A stretch of DNA of 6,060 bases from Rhodoferax sp. (GTDB lineage: Bacteria; Pseudomonadota; Gammaproteobacteria; Burkholderiales; Burkholderiaceae_C). The position numbers and the translations under genes were made by a program. The stretch is from assembly GCA_028711355.1 (NCBI GenBank), contig JAQTSL010000227.1:1-6060 (forward strand). The letters are read 5' to 3'. Within the stretch, counting starts at the first letter, position 1. Every line of letters begins with the position of its first letter. Positions 1 through 6,060 of the stretch are shown one piece after another. The notes below the pieces were generated by a model. That model did no database searches and was not told where the DNA came from. It saw only the letters and a list, made by a program, of their open reading frames with translations.

Positions 1-3000
1 TGCTGCCGACGGCAGCCAGCGCAGCAGGGTGCCGAACAATTGCACGGGATCGACCGGCTTGGCAACAAAGTCATTCATCCCAACTGACTTACAGTGCTCA
101 CGATCCTCGTCAAAGGCGTTGGCGGTCATGGCCACGATGGGGATCGTCCGGCAGTTGGATTGCTCGCGGATAGCTCGGGTGGCTTCCAGACCGTCCATGC
201 CCGGCATCTGTATGTCCATCAGGATCAGGTCGTAGCCACCGTGACGCGCCTTCTCCAGTGCCTCGAAGCCGTCATTTGCAACATCCACCTTGAGTCCGAC
301 CTCCATCAGCAGCTCGACAGCCACCTCCTGGTTGATTTTGTTGTCTTCAGCCAGCAAGATGCGGGCACCGATCGGTATGGTTTTTAAACTCTGCTCGCCA
401 ACCGTCGGCAGTTCGGTCAATTCGTCTAGGTCGATCCTGCTCTTGCCTAAACGGGCGGTAAACCAGAACGTGCTTCCCTGCCCGAGTACGCTCTGCGCAC
501 CAGCCTCGCCACCCATCAGGTGTGCCAACTGACGGGTGATGGTAAGGCCAAGACCGGTGCCGCCGTAGCGGCGAGAAGTGGTGCTATCAACTTGCTCGAA
601 AGCCGTGAACAAGTTTGCAATTTTGGCTGGTGCAATGCCAATGCCGGTGTCCGTCACCTCAAAGCGCACCAGCAGGTTGGCCTCTGTTTCCTGTGATTTG
701 GTGACACGAACCTCCACCTTTCCATGCTCGGTGAACTTGACGGCATTTGACAAATAGTTGAGCAAAGCCTGCGCCAGTCGCGTGGCATCCCCAATCAGTA
801 CCGGTGGCAGATTGTCACGATCTATGAGGAATTCCAGGTGCTTGTCGCGCATTCTGGGGCTGATCATGGAGATAACGTTGTCCAGCATGCGGTCAACAGC
901 GAAGTCGCTGATATTGAGGCTCAGCTTACCGGCCTCGATCTTGGAAAAGTCGAGAATGTCGTTGATGACCGAGAGCAGGTGGCGGGAGGCGTTGACGATC
1001 TTGTCGAGTTTGTCGGTTTGCACCGAATCCACATGGTGACGCCGCAGCAGATGAGTCAACCCGAGAATGGCGTTCAGGGGCGTGCGTATCTCGTGGCTCA
1101 TGTTGGCAACGAAAGCGCTCTTGGCCGCATTCGCCGCTTCGGCTGCGGCCTTGGCCACCTCCAGTTCGCGAGTGCGGGTTTCGACCAGCTCCTCCAGGTG
1201 ATGGCGGTGCTGGTTCAGCTCTTCAGCCAGGCGCTTCTTGGCGCTAATGTCTTCTTGTACTGCTACATAGTGGGTGATGCGCCCGTCCGGCTGGCGGATC
1301 GGCGTGATGTTGGCAAACTCGATGTATTCGCTGCCGTCCTTGCGGCGGTTGATGAACTCGCCTTGCCACGACAGGCCTTGAGGCAGGGCCTGCCACAAGG
1401 CCTCGTAGGTGGCTTGTGGTGTCTTGCCGGATTGCAGTATGCGCGGGGTTGCACCGATGATTTCTTCCCTGTTGTAGCCTGTGACCCGAACGAAGGCTTC
1501 GTTGACATATTCGATCTTGCTGTCAAGTCCGGTGATGAGGACGCTCTCCGGACTTTGCTCCACGGCCAGGGAAAGCTTTCTCAGCATGAGCTCGGTACGA
1601 CGGCGCTGAACAATGCGCCAAATGGCATCGGCGATCAGCTGCACCGATTCGGTATCCATATCCGTATAGGGCGTCACCTTGTTCCCCACGCCAGCAAGCA
1701 TGACCACTTTGCCATCCTCGCACACCGGCACACTGATGTGCCGCATCAGCTCAGCATGTCCTTCAGGCAAGCCGCGCTTGTGCGGATAGTTCGCATAGTT
1801 GTTGAACACCACCGGCATCTTCTGGCGCAGGGCATCGGCCCAGATGCCGGCCTGGCTCACAGGGTAGTGCTTGTCAAAGGCAGACGTGCAATAGTTTTCC
1901 AGCGTGTGACGCGACCAGGCGACCAGTTCGATGGTTTCCTGGTTGTCGCTGACGAAATGAATGAAGGCAATTTGGCTGGCCGTCAGTTCTTCCACCAAGG
2001 CCATGCCGTATTGAATGAAGGCAATCTCGTCCAGCCGCTCGTCGGCCTGTGGGAGCTCCAGCAGGGCATGGGCACGCCTGGACTGGATGCTTTGCAGCGC
2101 CTCAATGTGCTTGCGCTCGGTGATGTCCCGACTGATGCTCTGGATGTAGTCACGCTCACCGATACGAATGCTTCGGGACGTGAAATCGATGGACATCAGC
2201 GTGCCGTCGGGGCGTTCGAAGTCCAGATCGCAGGAGCCGCCTTCACCTGCGGCGCGTACTTCCTCGAACTTGCATCGTGCCAATTCATGCAACCCTGCTG
2301 GCCGCAGTTCCCAGAAGTGCAGGCTTTTCAGATCGGCCAGAGGCCTGCCGCATTGTTTCTCGAACTCGGGGTTGCAGTCGGCCACCAGGCCGCTGTCGGC
2401 ATCAATCAGCACGATGCCGTCGCGTGCACAGGCAAAGATGCTGCGGTAGCGTTGCTCGCTTTCCACGAGCGCTGCGGTACGCTCATGCACCTGCCGATCC
2501 AGATTCTCGTTGAGCAGGCAGAGTTGGGCCTGGGTGGTTTCCAGCTCGCGGTTCTGATTGAGCATGTTTTCGTAAACCGAGAGCAGCAGGTTGAGGATTT
2601 GCTGGCCACCGCCGGCAATGGCGTGGAGCTGGCCGCCGTAGCCCACCACCTCCTGGCGTCGCTCTTGTATCCGTGGCCTCTCGATCGGGGCATTCAGCAG
2701 GGAGCGGACGCGCTCCAGCAAGACGCTCTCGACGTAGGGCTTGATGATGTAGGCATCGGCACCGGAATTGATCGCTTCGATGATGTCTTTGGGTTCTGAC
2801 AGTACGGTGAGCAGGATCAGCGGAATATTCCACATCTCTTTGTCATACTTGAGCGCGTGGCAGAGCTGGTAGCCGTTCATCACCGGCATGTTGATGTCGC
2901 TCATCACCATTGCGGGCCGATGCGCAAGCGCGGCTTGCAGGCCCTCTTTGCCGTTGTAGGCGACGGTGACCGAGTAGCCCGCCTTGACCAGCGTGCGGCG

Positions 3001-3108
3001 CAGCACTTCAGCTTCGACCGGGCTGTCTTCGACGATCAAAATTTTCGATGGCGCAGGAACGTCAGCCGTCTGGAGTTCGGGTTTTGCATTCGATTTGGGT
3101 TCATTCAT
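1..3108 (-). CDS. Hybrid sensor histidine kinase/response regulator (REC-PAS-GAF-PAS-HisKA-HATPase-REC), C-terminus cut by the window edge
   Basis: Cytoplasmic multi-sensor hybrid kinase; 1036 codons are visible with no stop before the left edge. Domains by residue: receiver about 21-138 (E27/D28, phospho-acceptor D71 in SDINMP, T101, K123); a linker and probable coiled coil about 150-216 (ENMLNQNRELETTQAQL); PAS about 217-335, ending DITERK; GAF about 345-505 with the GIWADALR and GLPEGHAELMRHISVPV stretches typical of GAF_2; a second PAS about 511-628, ending EDISAKK; HisKA about 655-727 with phosphorylatable H672 in NMSHEIRTPLNAIL; HATPase about 770-888 with N788, DTGIGI (820-825) and GTGLGL (851-855 region); second receiver about 914-1032 (E921/D922, D965, T995, K1017). 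All key catalytic residues are present. No membrane segment or signal peptide is seen, so it should sense internal cues or receive phosphate from a partner. The ATG at 3108 is chosen because GAGGAGGA lies 7 bases upstream. It is third in the operon, 17 bases after cheB. The physical signal and the final output are unknown; a further Hpt or receiver domain could follow beyond the edge. Confidence 0.95.
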   Translation of the reverse strand, partial: MNEPKSNAKPELQTADVPAPSKILIVEDSPVEAEVLRRTLVKAGYSVTVAYNGKEGLQAALAHRPAMVMSDINMPVMNGYQLCHALKYDKEMWNIPLILLTVLSEPKDIIEAINSGADAYIIKPYVESVLLERVRSLLNAPIERPRIQERRQEVVGYGGQLHAIAGGGQQILNLLLSVYENMLNQNRELETTQAQLCLLNENLDRQVHERTAALVESEQRYRSIFACARDGIVLIDADSGLVADCNPEFEKQCGRPLADLKSLHFWELRPAGLHELARCKFEEVRAAGEGGSCDLDFERPDGTLMSIDFTSRSIRIGERDYIQSISRDITERKHIEALQSIQSRRAHALLELPQADERLDEIAFIQYGMALVEELTASQIAFIHFVSDNQETIELVAWSRHTLENYCTSAFDKHYPVSQAGIWADALRQKMPVVFNNYANYPHKRGLPEGHAELMRHISVPVCEDGKVVMLAGVGNKVTPYTDMDTESVQLIADAIWRIVQRRRTELMLRKLSLAVEQSPESVLITGLDSKIEYVNEAFVRVTGYNREEIIGATPRILQSGKTPQATYEALWQALPQGLSWQGEFINRRKDGSEYIEFANITPIRQPDGRITHYVAVQEDISAKKRLAEELNQHRHHLEELVETRTRELEVAKAAAEAANAAKSAFVANMSHEIRTPLNAILGLTHLLRRHHVDSVQTDKLDKIVNASRHLLSVINDILDFSKIEAGKLSLNISDFAVDRMLDNVISMISPRMRDKHLEFLIDRDNLPPVLIGDATRLAQALLNYLSNAVKFTEHGKVEVRVTKSQETEANLLVRFEVTDTGIGIAPAKIANLFTAFEQVDSTTSRRYGGTGLGLTITRQLAHLMGGEAGAQSVLGQGSTFWFTARLGKSRIDLDELTELPTVGEQSLKTIPIGARILLAEDNKINQEVAVELLMEVGLKVDVANDGFEALEKARHGGYDLILMDIQMPGMDGLEATRAIREQSNCRTIPIVAMTANAFDEDREHCKSVGMNDFVAKPVDPVQLFGTLLRWLPSAA

Positions 3109-3115
3109 GGCTGCG

Positions 3116-3123
3116 TCCTCCTC
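3116..3123 (-). promoter_or_regulatory. Strong Shine-Dalgarno site for the hybrid sensor kinase
   Basis: In the 17-base gap after the cheB stop the coding strand has GAGGAGGA, closely matching the anti-Shine-Dalgarno sequence, with 7 bases before the ATG at 3108. This fixes that start over the nearby in-frame alternatives. It also shows that the third gene can be translated independently of cheB, unlike cheB itself. No promoter-like or terminator-like sequence fits in the gap, so the gene is most simply read as part of the same transcript. Confidence 0.88.
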
Positions 3124-3125
3124 AA

Positions 3126-4169
3126 TCAGTCCTTTGCATTTCTCTTTGTCAATGCCACCAGCGCCGGGGCAATTTGTTCAATGGCGAGCACATGCTGCAC
3201 CGCGCCCAGTTCCACCGCCGCCTTGGGCATGCCGTATACCACGCTGCTGGCTTCGTCCTGAGCTATGGTGATGCCGCCAACGGCGGCGATGTCCGCCATA
3301 CCCTGGGCACCATCGCGGCCCATCCCGGTGAGCAAAACACCTATCGTGCTGGCACCGAATCGGTGTGCCGCTGCACGCAGGGCGATGGTCACCGACGGCT
3401 TGTGGCCGTCGCAGGGCGGGGCCTGAGTGAGATTGAATCGTCCGATGTCATCGAACTCCAGATGCGCTTCCTCACGGGCGAAATAGACCGTGCCGGGTTG
3501 TGGCACTTCACCCTGGACGGCTTTGCGTACCGGCAGCGGAGCGTTTTCAGCCAGCCAGGTCACCATTTCGGCCAGAAAGTCACCGCCGATATGCTGCACG
3601 CACACCACCGGTAGTGGAAAGTTGCGAGGCAGGTGAGAGAGAATTTCGCGCAGGGCTTGCGGGCCGCCGGTGGATGCCCCGATGACCACAATGCGCGCCG
3701 GGGCGTGGGACGGCAGAGCCCAAGACACCAGGGTAGGGGCGGGACGTTTTGCTGCCGCAGTGCGGCGGAACACATGCACACCTGCCAGGACGCGAATTTT
3801 GCTGGCGAGTTCCCTGGCCAGCTTGTCCTGATCCGCCTCGAGGATGGCACGCGGTTTGGCGTATATGTCCAATGCGCCCGCTTCCAGCAGGCGGAATATG
3901 TTGTGCGAGTCCGGCTCCACCGACACACTCACCACCAGAATCGGGCGCGGGTACTTGTTCATCACCTCGCGTGTCAGTTCCAGCCCATCCATGACCGGCA
4001 TGTGCAGATCAGTGCAGATCACATCGGGGTTGAGCTGCGGCAGCAAATCCAGCGCCTGCTGGCCGTTAGCGGCCGTCCCCGCCACCTGTATGCCGGGTGA
4101 GTTGGACAGCAGGCGTTGCATGATATGCAGCGCGATGGGTGAATCGTCGACGAGCAGCACGCGGATCAT
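3126..4169 (-). CDS. cheB: Chemotaxis response regulator protein-glutamate methylesterase/glutamine deamidase CheB
   Basis: Complete 347-residue protein, the usual CheB length. CheB removes methyl groups from, and deamidates, chemoreceptor glutamyl/glutaminyl side chains in the cytoplasm, resetting the receptor after stimulation; phosphorylation of its receiver by CheA activates it. The receiver spans about 1-120, with D8/D9 in LLVDDS, phospho-acceptor D54 in CTDLHMP, S81 in the usual Ser/Thr position and K105 in YAKP. A linker of about 35 residues leads to the methylesterase domain, about 158-340. The catalytic triad is visible: S166 in GASTGG, H193 in VQHIGGDF and D286 in GMGRDG. The start ATG overlaps the stop of the upstream CheA-type gene (ATGA), which implies translational coupling and shared expression. 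Because the adjacent kinase is a CheA-receiver hybrid, this is probably the CheB of an alternative chemosensory system (WspF-like) rather than of flagellar chemotaxis. That sub-class is inference; the enzyme family is not in doubt. Confidence 0.97.
   Translation of the reverse strand: MIRVLLVDDSPIALHIMQRLLSNSPGIQVAGTAANGQQALDLLPQLNPDVICTDLHMPVMDGLELTREVMNKYPRPILVVSVSVEPDSHNIFRLLEAGALDIYAKPRAILEADQDKLARELASKIRVLAGVHVFRRTAAAKRPAPTLVSWALPSHAPARIVVIGASTGGPQALREILSHLPRNFPLPVVCVQHIGGDFLAEMVTWLAENAPLPVRKAVQGEVPQPGTVYFAREEAHLEFDDIGRFNLTQAPPCDGHKPSVTIALRAAAHRFGASTIGVLLTGMGRDGAQGMADIAAVGGITIAQDEASSVVYGMPKAAVELGAVQHVLAIEQIAPALVALTKRNAKD
4166..4169 (-). other. ATGA stop/start overlap between the CheA-type gene and cheB
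   Basis: The coding strand reads ATGA: the ATG starts cheB and the TGA ends the kinase frame (last residues LVVT). No good Shine-Dalgarno core lies just upstream of this ATG; only a weak A/G-rich stretch (GAAAAGA) is seen, about 12 bases away. CheB translation therefore probably depends on ribosomes finishing the kinase, which would keep the two products at a fixed ratio. The overlap is seen directly; coupling is inferred. Confidence 0.85.
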
Positions 4170-6060
4170 GTGACGACTAATCTTTTCAAGCTTTCCAGCA
4201 ACACGCGCTGGTCGAACGTGGGTTTCGGGATATAGGCATTGGCACCCGCATCCAGGCCGCGCCGTTTGTCTTCGTTGGAGGCGAGGGAGGTCACCAAGAT
4301 CACAGGAAGCTCCTTGTAGCGCGGCTCGGCACGAATGCGTGCGGTGAGGGTGAGGCCGTCCATGTTGGGCATCATGATGTCGGACACCACGGCGGCGAAG
4401 CTGCGGTTGCCGAGGGTGTTAAGCGCGTCCACGCCGTCCACTGTGGCCACCACTTCGTAGCCGCCATCTTCGAGAATGCGCTTTTCCATGGCGCGGATCA
4501 GTGCCGAATCTTCCACCAGCAGCACGACCGGCTTGGCCGCTTCGCGCAGGGGAATATGGACTTCACTGCGCGTGGCGACACCGGACTTGAGGGCTGAGCG
4601 CAGCAGGTCGGAGGGGTTCAGTACCGCGCAGATTTTGCCGTTGCCCAGCACGGCCAGGGAGGAAACGTTGCGCACGCGCCGCAGTGGCGGGCCGAGCGGT
4701 TTGGGCACCACTTCTTCCTCAGCCAGCAAATCGTCTGCCAGTACCCCCAGTCGCTCGTCGCCGACCTGGAGCACGATGCAGGCCTGGATGCCGGGCGTTG
4801 AGTGTTCTCCGATCGGCAGTTCCAGCAGGTCGGCAAGGCGGGCGGCCAACACTGGCTGGCCGTCCAGCAGGATGACCTGATGCCCTTCAAGGGTGAAGAT
4901 GTCATTTTCACGAACGCGCCGCGAGGTATGGATGAATTCGACCGGCAGTCCGTAAAGTCCAGTCCCCACGCTTGCCAGCAGGATCTGCGTGGCAGCGACG
5001 CTCAGCGGCAGGCGCAATTGCACCGTGAGCCCCTGGCCGGACGCGGATTCCAGATGGATGCTTCCCTTCATTCGCTCGACATTGACGCGCACCACGTCCA
5101 GCCCGACGCCGCGCCCGGACAGTTCGGTGACAAAGCTGCTGGTGGTAAAGCCAGGCATGAAGATCAGTTGCTGCAGTTGTGCCGGGGTCATGGCGGCCAG
5201 CGTGGCCTCGTCGTGCAGGCCGCGTCGGATCGCTTCCTGTCGTATCCCCATGGTGTTGAGTCCTCGCCCGTCATCCGACACATCCAGCCGCACGCAAGCG
5301 TTTTCGCGCGTTGCGCGCAGTCGCACCGTGGCGCTGCGCGGCTTGCCCTGCCGCTGGCGTTCGTCAGGCGTTTCGATACCGTGGTCGATGGCGTTTCGGA
5401 TCAGGTGCATCAACGGGTCTTTCATTTCTTCGAGGATGCGTTTGTCCACGCTGATATCGCCACCTTCCATCACCAGTTCAGCTTCTTTGCTTTGTTCTTT
5501 GACCAAGTCGCGCACCATGCGTGGAAACAGCGCAAACACGGTGGACAGCGGCAGCAGGCGGACGCTGCGCACCTGGTCTTCCAGCAGGTGCACGGTGGAT
5601 TCCAGGTGTGCACTGTCATCGAAAAGATCATCACGCGCCTGTTTGAGCAGCCTGCCGAAGCGCAGCGGTATGTCGTTCTCTTGCGTGTTTCGCTTGGATG
5701 AGCTTGGGCTGTGCTTGTGGCGCTCTCGCTCAAGCGCCGTCCATTGCTCCAATAGCGCATCCATGAGCGTGAGCCGGTGCGGTGTCCGGCCCTGAATCAC
5801 CGAGAGTTCGCCCACTTGGGTCAGCAGGTTGTCTAGTTTGCGAGTTTCCACGCGCACTGTATCAATGCGAAACGGTGTGCTTGCGATTGTGGGGGGCGTT
5901 GCAAAGGCAACTGGTGGGGGTGGCACAGTCGCAAGGGTGGGGCTGCTGCACGATACTTCTGGAGTTGCTGGAGTTGCTGGAGCTGCTGGAGCTGCTGGAG
6001 CTGCTGGAGCTGCTGGAGCTGCTGGAGCTGCTGGAGCTGCTGGAGCTGCTGGAGTTGCTG
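4166..6060 (-). CDS. cheA: CheA-type hybrid histidine kinase with C-terminal receiver domain, N-terminus cut by the window edge
   Basis: Central kinase of a chemosensory array: it autophosphorylates under receptor/CheW control and passes phosphate to receivers. The frame is open from the right edge, with 630 residues visible. Numbered from a GTG codon at 5926 (used only as a reference, not as the start): Ala/Thr/Pro repeat linker upstream; P3 dimerisation about 21-145; P4 ATPase about 145-305 with N178 in HLIRNAIDHGIE, DDGRG at 218-222 and GRGVGLDVV from 271; P5 CheW-like about 310-445, which docks to CheW and receptors; receiver about 466-583 with E472/D473, phospho-acceptor D516 in SDIMMP, T546 and K568. 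The conserved QVRSVRLLPLS helix of P3 is clear. The Hpt (P1) domain with the phosphorylatable histidine must lie outside the window. A fused receiver is typical of WspE-, FrzE- and ChpA-like kinases rather than flagellar CheA, so the symbol marks the family and not a proven role. The stop codon overlaps the cheB start. Confidence 0.95.
   Translation of the reverse strand, partial: ATPAAPAAPAAPAAPAAPAAPAAPAAPATPATPEVSCSSPTLATVPPPPVAFATPPTIASTPFRIDTVRVETRKLDNLLTQVGELSVIQGRTPHRLTLMDALLEQWTALERERHKHSPSSSKRNTQENDIPLRFGRLLKQARDDLFDDSAHLESTVHLLEDQVRSVRLLPLSTVFALFPRMVRDLVKEQSKEAELVMEGGDISVDKRILEEMKDPLMHLIRNAIDHGIETPDERQRQGKPRSATVRLRATRENACVRLDVSDDGRGLNTMGIRQEAIRRGLHDEATLAAMTPAQLQQLIFMPGFTTSSFVTELSGRGVGLDVVRVNVERMKGSIHLESASGQGLTVQLRLPLSVAATQILLASVGTGLYGLPVEFIHTSRRVRENDIFTLEGHQVILLDGQPVLAARLADLLELPIGEHSTPGIQACIVLQVGDERLGVLADDLLAEEEVVPKPLGPPLRRVRNVSSLAVLGNGKICAVLNPSDLLRSALKSGVATRSEVHIPLREAAKPVVLLVEDSALIRAMEKRILEDGGYEVVATVDGVDALNTLGNRSFAAVVSDIMMPNMDGLTLTARIRAEPRYKELPVILVTSLASNEDKRRGLDAGANAYIPKPTFDQRVLLESLKRLVVT
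5960..6058 (-). repeat. Eleven tandem 9-bp units encoding an Ala-Ala-Pro / Ala-Thr-Pro linker in the CheA-type kinase
   Basis: The plus strand reads TGGAGCTGC eight times in a row (5978-6049). The variant TGGAGTTGC occurs twice on the low side (5960-5977) and once on the high side (6050-6058). On the coding strand the units are GCA GCT CCA (Ala-Ala-Pro) and GCA ACT CCA (Ala-Thr-Pro), exactly in frame with the kinase. The eight core units are identical even at silent positions. The array ends two bases from the window edge, so further units may exist outside. The product should be an extended, flexible Ala/Pro linker between the N-terminal part of the kinase and P3. Each unit is three codons, so gain or loss of units changes linker length without shifting the frame. 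Confidence 0.97.

Noticed and set aside
1958..2025. Direct repeat of TGAATGAAGGCAAT at 1958-1971 and 2012-2025, 54 bases apart and in frame
   Set aside because: Both copies encode Ile-Ala-Phe-Ile-(His/Gln) within the GAF domain at positions where this family usually has similar residues. The flanks do not match, so chance or codon convergence is more likely than a duplication.
838..2799. A 653-codon open frame on the plus strand, opposite the hybrid kinase gene
   Set aside because: It is fully antisense to a gene with clear receiver, PAS, GAF, HisKA and HATPase domains, and its translation shows no recognisable domain. Long antisense open frames are common in GC-rich genes.
3109..3125. Possible terminator or promoter between cheB and the hybrid kinase gene
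   Set aside because: The gap is 17 bases, has no inverted repeat or T-run, and is accounted for by the Shine-Dalgarno site.
4802..5701. A 299-codon plus-strand frame opposite the CheA-type gene, with an overlapping 268-codon frame at 4989-5795
   Set aside because: Both lie opposite the P3-P5 coding region of the kinase and have no recognisable domain or convincing ribosome site. They are shadows of the real gene.
5924..5926. GTG at 5926 as the start of the CheA-type gene
   Set aside because: The same frame stays open through the Ala/Pro repeat to the window edge, and no Shine-Dalgarno-like sequence precedes this GTG. The gene starts upstream, outside the window.
5960..6060. Tandem array read as a CRISPR or as a plus-strand Leu-Leu-Glu repeat protein
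   Set aside because: The units are 9 bases with no spacers, which is not a CRISPR. The plus-strand reading is antisense to the kinase, whereas the minus-strand reading runs in frame into the P3 domain.

Overview
The window holds part of one signalling operon. All three genes read on the minus strand, so transcription runs from high to low coordinates, and they are packed with almost no non-coding DNA. The sequence is GC-rich (about 60 % by eye) and the proteins look proteobacterial. The gene order and the style of the GAF and PAS domains suggest a beta- or gammaproteobacterium with many two-component systems. This placement is a guess from general resemblance; no taxonomic marker is present.

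Layout, in order of transcription. (1) 6060 to 4166: the C-terminal part of a hybrid CheA-type histidine kinase. It has a repeat-encoded Ala/Ala/Pro linker, dimerisation (P3), ATPase (P4) and CheW-like (P5) domains, and a fused C-terminal receiver. Its N-terminus, where the phosphorylatable Hpt domain is expected, lies beyond the right edge. (2) 4169 to 3126: a complete CheB receptor methylesterase/deamidase, overlapping the CheA stop by 4 bases (ATGA). (3) 3108 to 1: a large soluble hybrid sensor kinase, ordered receiver, coiled coil, PAS, GAF, PAS, HisKA, HATPase, receiver. It is preceded by a strong ribosome binding site and runs off the left edge at about the end of its last receiver domain.

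How they may work together. CheA-receiver followed directly by CheB is the arrangement of alternative chemosensory systems such as Wsp (WspE-WspF) rather than of a textbook flagellar cluster. Phosphate from the CheA module would go to its own receiver and to CheB, which gives adaptation feedback on a chemoreceptor encoded elsewhere. The third gene sits where a Wsp operon has its WspR response regulator. It begins with a receiver domain, so it could take input from the CheA and also sense its own signals through PAS and GAF. That wiring is inferred from order and domains only. No free-standing CheY, CheW, CheR or receptor lies in the window.

The most unusual local structure is an array of eleven 9-base units (5960-6058) inside the CheA reading frame. 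It encodes an Ala/Thr/Pro linker, and its eight central units are identical at every base. No RNA gene, insertion sequence, CRISPR array, promoter or terminator was seen, and no stretch of 300 bases lacks a gene.
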